A DNA stretch of 64,000 nucleotides from Brevibacillus sedimenti (GCF_020923495.1 NZ_CP064048.1:3845001-3909000); one strand, 5' to 3'; positions 16,477-25,573 are shown, numbered from the stretch's first letter. Notes: generated from the sequence alone by a model not told the origin. Numbers and translations: made by a program.

Positions 16477-17284
16477 CCTGCCTCAGCCGCTCCAGAATCC
16501 GCCGCTTGCGGTACAGCATCCGGCCCGTTTCCGCCACATCCTGCACGGTGGAGCGGTTCAGGTAAGCGCCAAACAGCATGCCCGCCACCGGTACCATCTG
16601 AAACAGCTTTTTCCATCCAAAGTTTTCCGTGTACGTCACCACCACTTCCCGCCAACCTTGCAGTTGGGCAATGACATCCCGCTGTCTTTCGGGCTCGTCA
16701 AAGCGGGAGAGCTCCTCCAGGATCGCGCGCTTGCCGACAATGTCGGAAGAGGCAAATTGCAAACATTTGACGATGAACAGCCGCTCCCGTTTTTCCTCCG
16801 GGCGGTATCCGTAACAGAGTGCCATCTCCTGCAGCACCTTGAGCGAGGTGCCCAACAGCAGCGGAACGTCGATCGCCAGGGTGAACAGGCCGCCCACCCC
16901 CGTTGTCGCTCCCTGCACCGTGGCAAATGCGGCGCGGGATGACACTATTTCCGCTGCCACCTGGTCCATGCTGGCCAGCGGCAATCCCTTGACGTCCTCC
17001 TGCTTGGGCCGTCCCTTACCCTGCTGGGCCTCCTGAAACCGCGCATACACCGCCTCATCGCTTACCAGATAGGTACCCCCCTGTTCCAAAAAGGCGGCCA
17101 TTTCATCGACAGCCGTCCCCAGCTTTTCCCTGACGACGGCAGGCGTAATGCGGTCCAACAGCACAAATGGCAGCCGGCCCAGCTTTTCCCAGAACCACAG
17201 GTCCTTCTGATCCCGTTCCCACGCTTCCACTTCGTTCAACGCCCGCAAGAGCATCTCTCTCGTCTCCATGCTGACTCTACTCAT
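16460..17284 (-). CDS. EcsC family protein
   Basis: This 274-residue protein has the EcsC pattern: a WExD-like N-terminal segment (VEAWERDQKDLWFWEKLGR), a Gly-rich hydrophobic segment (GATTGVGGLFTLAIDVPLLLGTSLKVLQEMALCYG) and a basic C-terminal VPVAGMLFGAYLNRSTVQDV...RR. EcsC in B. subtilis is encoded with the EcsAB ABC transporter, but family members often stand alone and their role is unclear. The start is uncertain: ATG 17284 touches AAGGAG directly, while ATG 17269 is 15 bases from it. The gene begins 4 bases after the small upstream gene, so they are probably co-transcribed. Confidence 0.75.
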   Translation of the reverse strand: MSRVSMETREMLLRALNEVEAWERDQKDLWFWEKLGRLPFVLLDRITPAVVREKLGTAVDEMAAFLEQGGTYLVSDEAVYARFQEAQQGKGRPKQEDVKGLPLASMDQVAAEIVSSRAAFATVQGATTGVGGLFTLAIDVPLLLGTSLKVLQEMALCYGYRPEEKRERLFIVKCLQFASSDIVGKRAILEELSRFDEPERQRDVIAQLQGWREVVVTYTENFGWKKLFQMVPVAGMLFGAYLNRSTVQDVAETGRMLYRKRRILERLRQEEAGA

Positions 17285-17288
17285 CTCC

Positions 17289-17510
17289 TTACCCGCGCGT
17301 CTGCCCCTCTCTGCCCGGCTGTGCGGCCGTTTTACGTAACCGGCAGCGGGTGCGCAGCATCGCTTTTGCAAAGGCCTCCAGTTCTGCGAGAGACGCAAAT
17401 CCCTCAAAGACCTCACATCGTTCTACGATCCCCAGCTTGAGATGTTTCACCGCGCCGTCCTCCAACCGGAACCCCAGCTTTTCCAATACGCTGCGCTCTT
17501 CGTCGGTCAC
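17289..17510 (-). CDS. Small hypothetical protein (73 aa)
   Basis: This short gene has a GTG start at 17510 with AAAGGAG 9 bases upstream. It sits between the DUF1284 gene (stop at 17532) and the EcsC gene, all in the same direction with short gaps, which supports translation. The product (VEKLGFRLEDGAVKHLKLG-like start, one ERCEVFEGFASLAELEAFAKAML helix) has no membrane segment. I do not recognise it. Confidence 0.55.
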   Translation of the reverse strand: MTDEERSVLEKLGFRLEDGAVKHLKLGIVERCEVFEGFASLAELEAFAKAMLRTRCRLRKTAAQPGREGQTRG

Positions 17511-17531
17511 GATTTTCTCTCTCCTTTCCGG

Positions 17532-17984
17532 CTATGGGGCGGTTTTCCGCTCCTGCCTGCCGGCCTCTGTCTGGCGCAAGCGGGCGATGCCCTCGCGGCA
17601 CACGCCGTATTCGTACCAGGAGCACCCGGCGCAGAGGAAGGCCAGATCGTCCGGTGCCACCAGGCGGCGGGTGCGCTCCACCAGTTCCGACTTGAGGTAG
17701 ACCTCTCCCGCCGTCAAGCCCAGATGGGTAAGAACGTTTCGGTCCAGCGTCTGCACGTGCTCTTCCGAATCGGGGGAAGCTTCGCACCGTTCCGCTCCCT
17801 TGTTGGGACACGCCTGGCACGCGTCGTCAAAGTCCCGCACCACCCGGATGGGAAAATCCTGCCGGGGATCGCGGATTCGCTCGACGATTTCCCCCATTTT
17901 GGCGACAAACGCGGGGCTGTACCCCATCCCCTGAAACCCGTGAACGCACAGCAGATGATGGCCGCGCAGCATAATCGGCTCCAT
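17532..17984 (-). CDS. DUF1284 family cysteine-rich protein
   Basis: This 150-residue protein opens with MLRGHHLLCVHGFQGMGYSP, a hallmark of DUF1284. It has two cysteine clusters, CQACPNKGAERC and CAGCSWYEYGVC. The layout suggests an Fe-S or zinc-binding protein of unknown function. GGGAGGAGG precedes ATG 17984. It is first in a three-gene minus-strand unit with the small gene and the EcsC gene. Confidence 0.8.
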   Translation of the reverse strand: MEPIMLRGHHLLCVHGFQGMGYSPAFVAKMGEIVERIRDPRQDFPIRVVRDFDDACQACPNKGAERCEASPDSEEHVQTLDRNVLTHLGLTAGEVYLKSELVERTRRLVAPDDLAFLCAGCSWYEYGVCREGIARLRQTEAGRQERKTAP

Positions 17985-18136
17985 ACGTTCCTCCTCCCTG
18001 CCGACATCCGGCATCTTTTCCCTGGTTTTATCGTACTGCTTTCACCATCCCGCCACAAGGCGGCTGCCGGGACAGGCATAATGCTGGCGCTGCCGGCAAA
18101 CGCTAGGGACAGCCCAAATGAAAGGAGGCAGGATCG

Positions 18137-18301
18137 ATGGACAAGCGGACGGACGAGCGCAAACCGAATCGCAATCCGAAGCACGAACCGACCATCGCGC
18201 CCGGGATGGAGATGGACGAGTTGGAAGAAAAGGCGACGGAAGAAGAAATAAAAAACGGCGACTCCACCTCGGTAACCACGCTGTATCTTGACCGAATATA
18301 G
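18137..18301 (+). CDS. Small highly charged protein (54 aa)
   Basis: A strong AAAGGAGG lies 8 bases before ATG 18137. The 54-residue product is hydrophilic: a Lys/Arg/Asn/Pro-rich start (MDKRTDERKPNRNPKHEP), then an acidic middle (MEMDELEEKATEEE) and STSVTTLYLDRI at the end. No family is recognised. Composition and size resemble small intrinsically disordered Bacillales proteins. The excellent ribosome binding site is the main evidence for coding. Confidence 0.5.
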   Translation: MDKRTDERKPNRNPKHEPTIAPGMEMDELEEKATEEEIKNGDSTSVTTLYLDRI

Positions 18302-18346
18302 GAGCATAAATAGGTAAAAACTATACATTTCATCATTTTTATAGAT

Positions 18347-18375
18347 TTGACGAATAACCCCTCCACTGGTACAAC
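18347..18375 (+). promoter_or_regulatory. Promoter of the SAM methyltransferase gene
   Basis: TTGACG at 18347-18352, a 17-base spacer, TACAAC at 18370-18375, 22 bases before the ATG. Confidence 0.6.
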
Positions 18376-18396
18376 GATACCAAGGAGGGATTTTCC

Positions 18397-19182
18397 ATGC
18401 ATGTAGAGAACCGCTGGAACGCACGGCTGTACGACAGCAAGCTGGACTTTGTCTCCCGGTTTGGCAAAGGCGTGCTGGAATGGCTTCAGCCGCAGCCGGG
18501 GGAAACGATTCTCGACCTGGGCTGCGGAACAGGTGATCTCTGTGCCGAGATGGCCAAGGCCGGGGCTGTGCCGACAGGAATGGACCTGTCAGCCGAGATG
18601 ATTGACACGGCGCGGAGCAAATACCCTGCGCTGCGGTTTTTCGTCGCCAACGCCGAGACGTTTGTGACGGAGGAGTTGTTTGACGCCGTCTTTTCCAACG
18701 CCGCCCTGCACTGGATGAAGCGGCCGGAAGCGGTCATCCGCCAGGTGTGGCTGGCGCTGAAGCCGGGCGGACGGTTCGTGGCCGAATTTGGCGGAGCGGG
18801 CAACGTGGAACGGGTCGTCCAGGCCATCCGCACCGTCCTGGCAGACAAGGGGCGCGATGCGGACAGCTGCAACCCCTGGTACTTCCCCGGCATCGGCGCC
18901 TACACCTGGCTTTTGGAACAGCAGGGCTTTGTCGTCAAACTGGCGCAGCACTTTGAACGGCCCACAGAGCTCCCGGACGGAGAACAGGGGCTGCGCCACT
19001 GGCTGGATGCATTCTGCGGCCCGTTTTTTGCCGACATGCCTCCGCAGGAAAAAGACGAAACCTGCGCGATGATCGCCGAACGACTGCGTCCCGCCTTGTT
19101 CCGCGACGGCTCCTGGGTCCTGGACTACTGCCGAATCCGGGTCGCCGCCATCAAGCCGCCCGAGCAAAGGCCGCTGCCGTAA
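18397..19182 (+). CDS. Class I SAM-dependent methyltransferase
   Basis: This 261-residue Rossmann methyltransferase has motif I ILDLGCGTGDLCAEMAKAG, the acidic residue in PTGMDLSAEMIDTAR, motif IV FDAVFSNAALHWMKRPE, and a post-motif LKPGGRFVAEFGGAGNV. The 'SNAALHW' motif is usual in trans-aconitate/ubiE-like small-molecule methyltransferases. The substrate is not known. AAGGAGG lies 7 bases before ATG 18397. It is transcribed alone. Confidence 0.85.
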   Translation: MHVENRWNARLYDSKLDFVSRFGKGVLEWLQPQPGETILDLGCGTGDLCAEMAKAGAVPTGMDLSAEMIDTARSKYPALRFFVANAETFVTEELFDAVFSNAALHWMKRPEAVIRQVWLALKPGGRFVAEFGGAGNVERVVQAIRTVLADKGRDADSCNPWYFPGIGAYTWLLEQQGFVVKLAQHFERPTELPDGEQGLRHWLDAFCGPFFADMPPQEKDETCAMIAERLRPALFRDGSWVLDYCRIRVAAIKPPEQRPLP

Positions 19183-19217
19183 AGCGGATTGGCTGAACAG
19201 CAGGGCGTCCAAACAAA

Positions 19218-19264
19218 CAACCCGCCTGCTCTGCCGCAATGGCACAAGCAGGCGGGTTTCATTT
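19218..19264. terminator. Terminator between convergent genes
   Basis: AACCCGCCTGC / GCAGGCGGGTT stem between the methyltransferase (plus) and the efflux adaptor gene (minus). Confidence 0.75.
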
Positions 19265-19292
19265 GAGCCGGAGGCGTGCCGACGCGGCCGTG

Positions 19293-20819
19293 CTAGAAGA
19301 CGTCGCCGCCGTTCATCATCAGCACTTCCTCGCCTTCCTCAAGGCCGCTCTTGATTTCGATGAACTCTGCTCCTTCGATCCCGATCTCCACTTCTTTTGG
19401 CGTCGGCTCTCCGGTTTTTGGATCCTTCACCATGACCGTTCCCTTGCCGTCCTCCAGCACTTCGACCGCCTGCAGCGGCAGCCGGAGCACGTTTTCCTTT
19501 TTCTCGACGTAAATGTCGCAGTCGCCGGTCATGCCGTGCTTCATCTCAGCGGCATCAGTCAGCTCGATTTTCACCGCGAAGCGCACCGACTTGTCCTCTT
19601 TCGTCCCCTCTTTGGGCACGTCCACGACCTTGCCGATAAACGGCTTGTTGCCAAACGCCGTCACGTACACCTCGGCCGTCTGACCCACCTTGATGGACGG
19701 AATGTCGATTTCATCCACACCCGCCACAAAATACACGGCGCTGCTGTCCATGATGACCATAGCCGGCTTGCTGGAGTCCGGCGTCTCTCCCGGTTTGACC
19801 TCCACCTTGGTGACTACCCCGCTGATTGGCGCCGTCACCTGCTTTTTCGCGATCTCCCGCTTCTTCTGCTCGAGGGACAAAAGCGACTCTTTCAAGGACA
19901 GTTCCTTCTCCTTCAGGTCCAGTTCGGAGGCGGACATGTCCATTTTCGCCAGCAGTTGACCCGCCTTGACCTCGTCGCCGTTTTCCACTTCCACCTTGCC
20001 GACCTTGCCGTGGGTGCCGGCCACAATCTCCACGTCGTCCGGGTCTTCAAACGGCGTCGCCACCTGGCTGGCGAACAGAACGCCGCTTGGATTGACCCAC
20101 TGTACCTCTCCCAGGTCTCCCACGTACAGAGCTCCCGGCTTTTTCACCAGCACTTCCACGTCGTGAACGCCACCGACGCCTTTTTCCTTCTTGCCGACCA
20201 GGTCGACCTTGGTCACCGTTCCGTCGAGAAAGATCATCGACGAGGAGATAAACACTTTCACCTTTTGGCCCACCTTGAAGTGCTCTGCTTCAAAGGCGGA
20301 AAATTTTCCGGTAATCTTCAGGTGTTCGGTGTCAACCAGTTTGGCGACCACGGTATCCGGCGTCACCGTGTCTCCTTCCTTGACCAGCACTTCCTTCACC
20401 TTGCCGCCCATGGAAAAGACAATCTTGTCCTTCCGGTTTTTCAAATCGTTCAATTCCCGCTTGGCGCGGACGATGCTCAACTCCTGCTTTTGCAGCTCCA
20501 GGGCGGCGTCCGAACTGTCGATGGAGAACAGCGGATCTCCCTTGTTCACGCGCTGCCCTTCTTTCACGAAGACCTGCTCCACCTTGCCGGACAGTTCCGG
20601 TTTTACTTCCTCGCGCGCCTTTACTTCCACGGTACCAGAGGCAAAAATGGTCTTTTTCACGTCCCCCCTGTCCACGACTGCGGTGGGAAAGGAGGGCGGC
20701 TCCTCCTGAGTCTGTTCGGCTGCCGCGTCTTTGGAGCCGAGATAGTGATAGCCGGCGTATCCGCCACCGCCCAACAGGACAATGACTGCCGAAAGAATGA
20801 TCCACGTTTTCTTTTTCAT
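19293..20819 (-). CDS. Efflux periplasmic-adaptor-type (HlyD/MacA-like) subunit, YknX-like
   Basis: This 508-residue membrane-fusion protein has an N-terminal membrane anchor (WIILSAVIVLLGGGGYAGY). Two lipoyl-like/barrel-sandwich halves follow (VFVKEGQRVNKGDPLFSID; VKPGETPDSS later), with a coiled-coil hairpin rich in Glu/Lys between them (LLAKMDMSASELDLKEKEL...) and beta-barrel and C-terminal domains. Gram-positive members act with MacB-type ABC transporters in peptide or toxin efflux. A second long adaptor-like insert makes it longer than B. subtilis YknX (about 377 residues). It is third in an operon after the ATPase and permease, with stop and start 20 bases apart. Confidence 0.85.
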   Translation of the reverse strand: MKKKTWIILSAVIVLLGGGGYAGYHYLGSKDAAAEQTQEEPPSFPTAVVDRGDVKKTIFASGTVEVKAREEVKPELSGKVEQVFVKEGQRVNKGDPLFSIDSSDAALELQKQELSIVRAKRELNDLKNRKDKIVFSMGGKVKEVLVKEGDTVTPDTVVAKLVDTEHLKITGKFSAFEAEHFKVGQKVKVFISSSMIFLDGTVTKVDLVGKKEKGVGGVHDVEVLVKKPGALYVGDLGEVQWVNPSGVLFASQVATPFEDPDDVEIVAGTHGKVGKVEVENGDEVKAGQLLAKMDMSASELDLKEKELSLKESLLSLEQKKREIAKKQVTAPISGVVTKVEVKPGETPDSSKPAMVIMDSSAVYFVAGVDEIDIPSIKVGQTAEVYVTAFGNKPFIGKVVDVPKEGTKEDKSVRFAVKIELTDAAEMKHGMTGDCDIYVEKKENVLRLPLQAVEVLEDGKGTVMVKDPKTGEPTPKEVEIGIEGAEFIEIKSGLEEGEEVLMMNGGDVF

Positions 20820-20839
20820 ACTCCCTATCCCCACATTCT

Positions 20840-22297
20840 TTAATCAGATCGAATCGCTTGCAGCGCGCTCAACCGGGAGGCGCGGATGGCTGGGAAAATA
20901 CCCGCCAGCAAACCGATGACAAACGAAAATCCGATGGCGAACAGAGACAGCCACGTCGGAATGATGGCCAGGCGCAGTTTCTCCTCTCCCTCGGGTCCGC
21001 CGAAGCCGATGTTGAGGCTGTCCATGATGCCGCCCGCTTCTCCAAAGTGGTTGACCAGCTCCACCGCTCCCCAGGCGATGCCGAGGCCGGCCAGTCCGCC
21101 AATCAATCCGATGAAGCCCGATTCCATCAGGAACAGCCAGCGTATGTTGTACACGGTGGCGCCGATCACCTTCATGATGCCGATTTCCTTGGTCCGTTCC
21201 AGAATGGACATGATCATCGTGTTGACAATGCCGATCGTGGCGACCAACAGCGAGACGGCGGCAATTCCGCCCAGCACGATCTGGATGATGAAGAAGAACT
21301 TGTTGATCTGCTCCAGTTCGCGAGCCGGCGACCAGACTTCAAACCCGCGCTCCTTTAGCGCCTGTACAACGCTCTCCACTTTTTCGCGCGATTCCACCTT
21401 CACCGTCATCTCGTCAAACTCAAAGCTGTCCTGCTTCGCAGTCTCGCGGTTGCGCCGGGTGCTGCCGCCTCCATCGCCAAATTCGTCGCCCCGGGTGCGG
21501 TTGAGCCAGTCGTTGATCTCTTTTACCAGGCTGAGCGGCGCATAGACCGCGTGTCCGTAGCGGTGGTTGTCGTCCTGCCGCAGTTGGCCGACGACTCTCA
21601 CGCGGATTTCTTTCTTTTCGAAGTGCGGCTCGTCGTCGATCCGGTACTCGCGCGTCAGCACGATCGTAGCCGTCTTGTCGACGAGATTGAACGATTGGGG
21701 GGCATCGCCACCGTTAAAACCAGGGCGCATGATCTCCATTCCCCCGCCCCGTTTGGCGTCCGCGCTTCTCCGCCGCGCTTCCCGCCGCTCCTTTTCCACG
21801 TCCCGCAAAATGGTGGGAACTCGGTAGGCCACGACGATTTCCTGCGGCGATCCGCTCAGGTAGCTGCCTTTTTCCACGTCATCCTTGCGGTAGGCGGCCG
21901 ATTCGTGCACGTCCACTCCGACTACCTCGACATACCCTTCTCGCCTGCCCACTTTCAGCTTGGTTTCCCCGTGTATCCGCTTGATCGGCATGACCGCCGC
22001 CACGCCGGGTATGCCCTTGATCACCCGCACTGCTTCCATGTTCAGCTTTTTCCGCTGGTCGTCCGGGATAGGCTCGTCCTTTTCGTAATTCCAATACGCC
22101 GGTTCTACGTCCAGCTCCGTCAGGTTGCCGAAGTTCTCCAGGCTTTTGACGGCATTTTCCTTCAGTCCCAGACTGAGGGCGATCATCGCCACAATCGCGG
22201 CCGTCCCGATCATGACGCCGACGGAGGTCAGCGCCGTGCGCAGCTTCATGCGCCACAAGTTTCGCCAGACGATGCGAAACGAATCCAGAAGTTTCAC
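20840..22297 (-). CDS. MacB-type ABC transporter permease, YknZ-like
   Basis: This 485-residue FtsX-like permease has the MacB layout: one N-terminal membrane helix (LRTALTSVGVMIGTAAIVAMIA), a large extracellular domain of about 270 residues, then three membrane helices at the C-terminus (IVLGGIAAVSLLVATIGIVNTM; GFIGLIGGLAGLGIAWG; FAIGFSFVIGLLAGIFPA). The mechanotransmission motif VISL-type SILERTKEIGIMKVIGA is present. With the ATPase upstream and adaptor downstream it forms a tripartite efflux system like YknXYZ, which protects B. subtilis against SdpC toxin; whether that role is shared is unknown. Confidence 0.88.
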   Translation of the reverse strand: MKLLDSFRIVWRNLWRMKLRTALTSVGVMIGTAAIVAMIALSLGLKENAVKSLENFGNLTELDVEPAYWNYEKDEPIPDDQRKKLNMEAVRVIKGIPGVAAVMPIKRIHGETKLKVGRREGYVEVVGVDVHESAAYRKDDVEKGSYLSGSPQEIVVAYRVPTILRDVEKERREARRRSADAKRGGGMEIMRPGFNGGDAPQSFNLVDKTATIVLTREYRIDDEPHFEKKEIRVRVVGQLRQDDNHRYGHAVYAPLSLVKEINDWLNRTRGDEFGDGGGSTRRNRETAKQDSFEFDEMTVKVESREKVESVVQALKERGFEVWSPARELEQINKFFFIIQIVLGGIAAVSLLVATIGIVNTMIMSILERTKEIGIMKVIGATVYNIRWLFLMESGFIGLIGGLAGLGIAWGAVELVNHFGEAGGIMDSLNIGFGGPEGEEKLRLAIIPTWLSLFAIGFSFVIGLLAGIFPAIRASRLSALQAIRSD

Positions 22298-22321
22298 AGT
22301 AGGTTCACCTCATGCCCTCTC

Positions 22322-23023
22322 TCATGCCGGTTTGGTCCGTTTTTGCACGACCCGTCCGTCCTGCAGATAGATGACGCGGTCGGACTGTTCCGCCACTTCC
22401 TGTTCGTGCGTGACGATGATAAACGTCGTGCCGTTTTCGCGGTTCATCCGCTTCATCAACGCCAAGATTTCCTGCTCGGTTTTGCTGTCCAGATTCCCGG
22501 TCGGTTCGTCGGCAAGCACAATGCTGGGCTGGTTGACCAGGGCGCGGGCGATGCTGACCCGCTGCTGCTGCCCGCCGCTCAGTTCGTTTGGCTTGTGGTC
22601 CATCCGCCCTTCCAACCCGACGCGTTCCAGCATCTCCTTTGCTTTGGCCCGTCTGCTTTTGCGGCTTTCGCCGGCAAAAATCAGCGGCAGTTCCACGTTT
22701 TCCAGCGCGGTCAGGTTGGGAAGCAGGTTGTACGATTGAAAAATAAAGCCCATGCACCGGCGGCGAAACAGACACAGTTCATTCTCGTTCAAGCGGGAGA
22801 TTTCTTCCCCATTGACGAAAATCCTCCCCTCGTCCGGTTTGGTCAAACCGGCCAGCAGGTTCAACAGCGTCGACTTGCCCGATCCGGACGATCCGCACAG
22901 GGCGACAAACTCCCCTTTGTCGACGTGCAGATTGATGTCGAACAGCACGGGCACCTTGATCTTGCCCGTCCCGTAGCTGTGATTGACGCCGTTCACCGTC
23001 AATTCGCCTGTTCCGTTGGCCAT
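22322..23023 (-). CDS. ABC transporter ATP-binding protein, YknY/MacB type
   Basis: This 233-residue ATPase has Walker A GSSGSGKSTLLNLLAG, Q-loop FIFQSYNLLPNLTALEN, signature LSGGQQQRVSIARAL, Walker B IVLADEPTGNLD and the switch His in IVTHEQEVAE. It is of the LolD/MacB class that works with FtsX-like permeases. ATG 23023 was chosen because AGGTGG lies about 9 bases upstream; the ORF extends to an ATG at 23065 with no proper ribosome binding site. It is the first gene of a three-gene efflux operon. Confidence 0.9.
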   Translation of the reverse strand: MANGTGELTVNGVNHSYGTGKIKVPVLFDINLHVDKGEFVALCGSSGSGKSTLLNLLAGLTKPDEGRIFVNGEEISRLNENELCLFRRRCMGFIFQSYNLLPNLTALENVELPLIFAGESRKSRRAKAKEMLERVGLEGRMDHKPNELSGGQQQRVSIARALVNQPSIVLADEPTGNLDSKTEQEILALMKRMNRENGTTFIIVTHEQEVAEQSDRVIYLQDGRVVQKRTKPA

Positions 23024-23235
23024 CTCGTTTTCCACCTCGTTTGTCGATACGTGTAAAATTGGCATCCTTTATCTATAGACGCAGTAACTGGAGAAATGTA
23101 ACGCGACTTGGTAAATATTTTCTTGTTCACGCAAACGCAATACTTTCTTCATGAAAATGTAACACCGCGGTGATCTAATACATGCTGCTCGTTGATACAA
23201 TAAAGGTGTGAAGAAAAACGAGAGAGGGCGGATAG

Positions 23236-23409
23236 ATGATGAGAATCTATCGGTTTTTGTTTGAAACGGCGTCACGTCAATGGATTGAAATCATCAAGGC
23301 ACCCAGCATGTTTGAGGCAGCCAAAGAGGCCAAGCGCCTCGCCTCGAAGCGCGCCAAGGCCATGTCCACTCCGATCACCTTCTCGTTCCATCACATTGCA
23401 TCTGTCTGA
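23236..23409 (+). CDS. Small basic protein (57 aa)
   Basis: ATG 23236 follows GAGAGGGCGG. The product MMRIYRFLFETASRQWIEI... is amphipathic and basic, with a Lys/Ala-rich helix (EAAKEAKRLASKRAKAM). A terminator follows 39 bases after the stop, giving a compact transcription unit. No family is recognised. Coding is likely but not proven. Confidence 0.45.
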   Translation: MMRIYRFLFETASRQWIEIIKAPSMFEAAKEAKRLASKRAKAMSTPITFSFHHIASV

Positions 23410-23447
23410 AAAAGTAACCCTACATAGAAAATCGCCCACGATATCGA

Positions 23448-23478
23448 AACGCTTCTCCCCGCCGGAGAGGCGTTTTTT
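23448..23478 (+). terminator. Terminator of the small basic protein gene
   Basis: AACGCTTCTCC / GGAGAGGCGTT stem followed by TTTTTT. Confidence 0.8.
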
Positions 23479-23582
23479 CATGGGACGAACGTATTGACAC
23501 CGCCCTGGTTTTCCACTTCAATTTAGGTAGAACGTAAACGAACCGCACCATCAGTTGCGGCTGGAAAAGGGAGACATCTGCC

Positions 23583-24398
23583 ATGACGATTCGCAAAGCG
23601 TTAACCATCGCAGGATCTGACACCAGCGGCGGCGCCGGCATCCAGGCTGACCTGAAGACGTTTCAGGAGCTGGGCGTCTACGGAATGACCGCCCTGACCG
23701 TAATCGTAGCGCAAGATCCGCACAATTCCTGGTTTCACGAGGTGTTTCCGATCGACCTCGGCACTCTGGAGAAGCAGTTGGAAACGGTTCTCTCCGGCAT
23801 CGGCGTCGATGCCGTGAAAACCGGCATGCTGGGTACGACGGAGCTGATCGAGCTGGCGGCCCGGAAAATCGACCAATACCAATTGAAGAACGTCGTCGTC
23901 GACCCGGTGCTCGTCTGCAAGGGAGCGGACGAAGTGCTTCACCCGGAAGTGGCCGACAGCCTGCGCGACGTCCTCGTTCCCCGGGCTACTGTCGTGACGC
24001 CCAACCTGTTTGAAGCCGGTCAGTTGAGCCAAATGGGGGCGCTCAAAACCGTCGACGACATGAAAGAAGCGGCCAAGCGCATTCACGACAAAGGGGCGGC
24101 CTACGTGCTGGTCAAAGGCGGCGGCAAGCTCGCGCACGAAAAAGCGATTGACGTCCTGTACGACGGCCACACATTTGACATTCTGGAAGGCGAGCGGATC
24201 AACACCACCTACACGCACGGCGCCGGCTGCACCTACTCCGCCGCCATCTGTGCGGAGCTTGCCAAAGGCAAATCGGTGCGCGAGGCGGTAGCGGTAGCCA
24301 AGGCGTTCATCACCGAAGCGATCCGCCATTCTTTCCCGCTCAATCAATACGTCGGACCGACACATCACGGCGCGTACCGCAGCCTGCAACACAACTGA
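23583..24398 (+). CDS. pdxK: Pyridoxine/pyridoxal kinase of the ThiD-like family
   Basis: This 271-residue kinase closely follows B. subtilis PdxK along its length: IAGSDTSGGAGIQADLKTFQE, VYGMTALTVIVAQDPHNSWFH, DAVKTGMLGTTELIELAA, VVDPVLVCKGADEVL, VLYDGHTFDILE, and the anion-hole THGAGCTYSA. It phosphorylates B6 vitamers to supply PLP and may also act on hydroxymethylpyrimidine as ThiD. The last part FPLNQYVGPTHH is typical of PdxK rather than ThiD. A GGAAAAGGGAGA-like ribosome binding site precedes ATG 23583. The gene is monocistronic. Confidence 0.9.
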   Translation: MTIRKALTIAGSDTSGGAGIQADLKTFQELGVYGMTALTVIVAQDPHNSWFHEVFPIDLGTLEKQLETVLSGIGVDAVKTGMLGTTELIELAARKIDQYQLKNVVVDPVLVCKGADEVLHPEVADSLRDVLVPRATVVTPNLFEAGQLSQMGALKTVDDMKEAAKRIHDKGAAYVLVKGGGKLAHEKAIDVLYDGHTFDILEGERINTTYTHGAGCTYSAAICAELAKGKSVREAVAVAKAFITEAIRHSFPLNQYVGPTHHGAYRSLQHN

Positions 24399-24402
24399 CA
24401 GC

Positions 24403-24449
24403 AAAAAACTCCAATCCGTCCGCTGCTTCGGACAGATTGGAGTTTTTTT
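24403..24449. terminator. Terminator between convergent pdxK and rarD
   Basis: AAAAAACTCCAATC / GATTGGAGTTTTTTT perfect long stem usable from both sides. Confidence 0.9.
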
Positions 24450-24452
24450 GTG

Positions 24453-25361
24453 TTACGCTTCCTTTTTGATCGCCAGCTCCACCTGCTGCTGTGCAGAACC
24501 CGGTTTTGTTCGCATCGAGCTGACCGTGTACACGAACAGCGCGCTCCAGATCAAGCCGAAGCTGACCAGGTGAACGCCGCCAAATGTTTCGCCAAACAGG
24601 AACACCGCCATGAACAGCGAGATCGACGGGGCCAGGTACTGGATAAACCCCACCGTGGACAGCGGCAGCAGCTTGGCCGCTTGAGCGAACCAGAAGAGCG
24701 GCAAGGCCGTCGCCACGCCAGACAGCGTCAACAGTGCAATCTGCCAGCCTGTCACGTGGGAAAGCGTGTCCGTCCCGCTGACGTGCAGCGTCACCAGGTA
24801 CCCCAGCGCCACCGGAGCCACCACCAGCGTTTCCCAGGCCAGACTGATGATCGCGTCCGTTTTTATCAACTTTTTGACCAGCCCGTAGCAGGCAAACGTC
24901 AGTGCGAGGGAAATCGCGACCCACGGTACCCTGCCGTAGTGCGCGGTCATCACGGAAACGCCGGCTGCGGCCAGCGCAATCGCCATCCACTGCCCCTTTC
25001 CCAGCCGCTCTTTGAGGAACAAGACGCCAAAAAGCACGTTCAGCAGCGGGTTGATGTAGTACCCGAGGCTGGTTTCCAACACGTTGCCGTTGTTGACCGC
25101 CCAGATGAAAATCAGCCAGTTGGCGCTGATAAACAGCGAACACAGGAGGAGCGCCCCTCTCTCCTTCGCCGTCGAAATCGCCTTTCGCATCTGCAGCCAG
25201 CGCTTCGTCACAAACAGCAGTACGGCAACAAAAACGAGGGACCAGACAATTCGGTGGGCGAGAATCTCCCACGCGGCCATTTCCTGAAACACCTTCCAAT
25301 AGAGCGGCAGCAGTCCCCAGGCCAAATAGGCCCCCACCGCGTAGAAGACACCCTTTCTCAT
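24453..25361 (-). CDS. rarD: RarD family EamA transporter
   Basis: This 302-residue membrane protein has ten predicted helices in two EamA halves. RarD features are GVFYAVGAYLAWGLLPLYWK at the N-terminus, AHRIVWSLVF, ANWLIFIWAVNNGNVLETSLGYYINPL, and GVATALPLFWFAQAAKLLPLSTVGFIQYLAP. RarD was linked to chloramphenicol resistance in Pseudomonas, but substrates in Bacillales are unknown. ATG 25361 has GGAGGCTGGAGAG upstream. It is divergent from a second EamA gene at 25620, but the two are not close relatives. Confidence 0.88.
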   Translation of the reverse strand: MRKGVFYAVGAYLAWGLLPLYWKVFQEMAAWEILAHRIVWSLVFVAVLLFVTKRWLQMRKAISTAKERGALLLCSLFISANWLIFIWAVNNGNVLETSLGYYINPLLNVLFGVLFLKERLGKGQWMAIALAAAGVSVMTAHYGRVPWVAISLALTFACYGLVKKLIKTDAIISLAWETLVVAPVALGYLVTLHVSGTDTLSHVTGWQIALLTLSGVATALPLFWFAQAAKLLPLSTVGFIQYLAPSISLFMAVFLFGETFGGVHLVSFGLIWSALFVYTVSSMRTKPGSAQQQVELAIKKEA

Positions 25362-25544
25362 CTCTCCAGCCTCCATGAATTATTTGCTCTGTCATCTCTA
25401 GTGTAGCTGAAGCAGGCCGGAACAGCTATCTATTAACATGCAGCATATTGGCCGGGAGAAGGCACATGCTTGCACGCCACGGCAGTTGTTTAGCATGGTA
25501 ACGAATCATCACAGCAGTATGATAAAGATATGTGTAAAATTTTA

Positions 25545-25573
25545 TTGTATCATTTCTGAATCTCATGTACAAT
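25545..25573 (+). promoter_or_regulatory. Promoter of the plus-strand EamA gene
   Basis: TTGTAT at 25545-25550, a 17-base spacer, TACAAT at 25568-25573. Confidence 0.65.
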
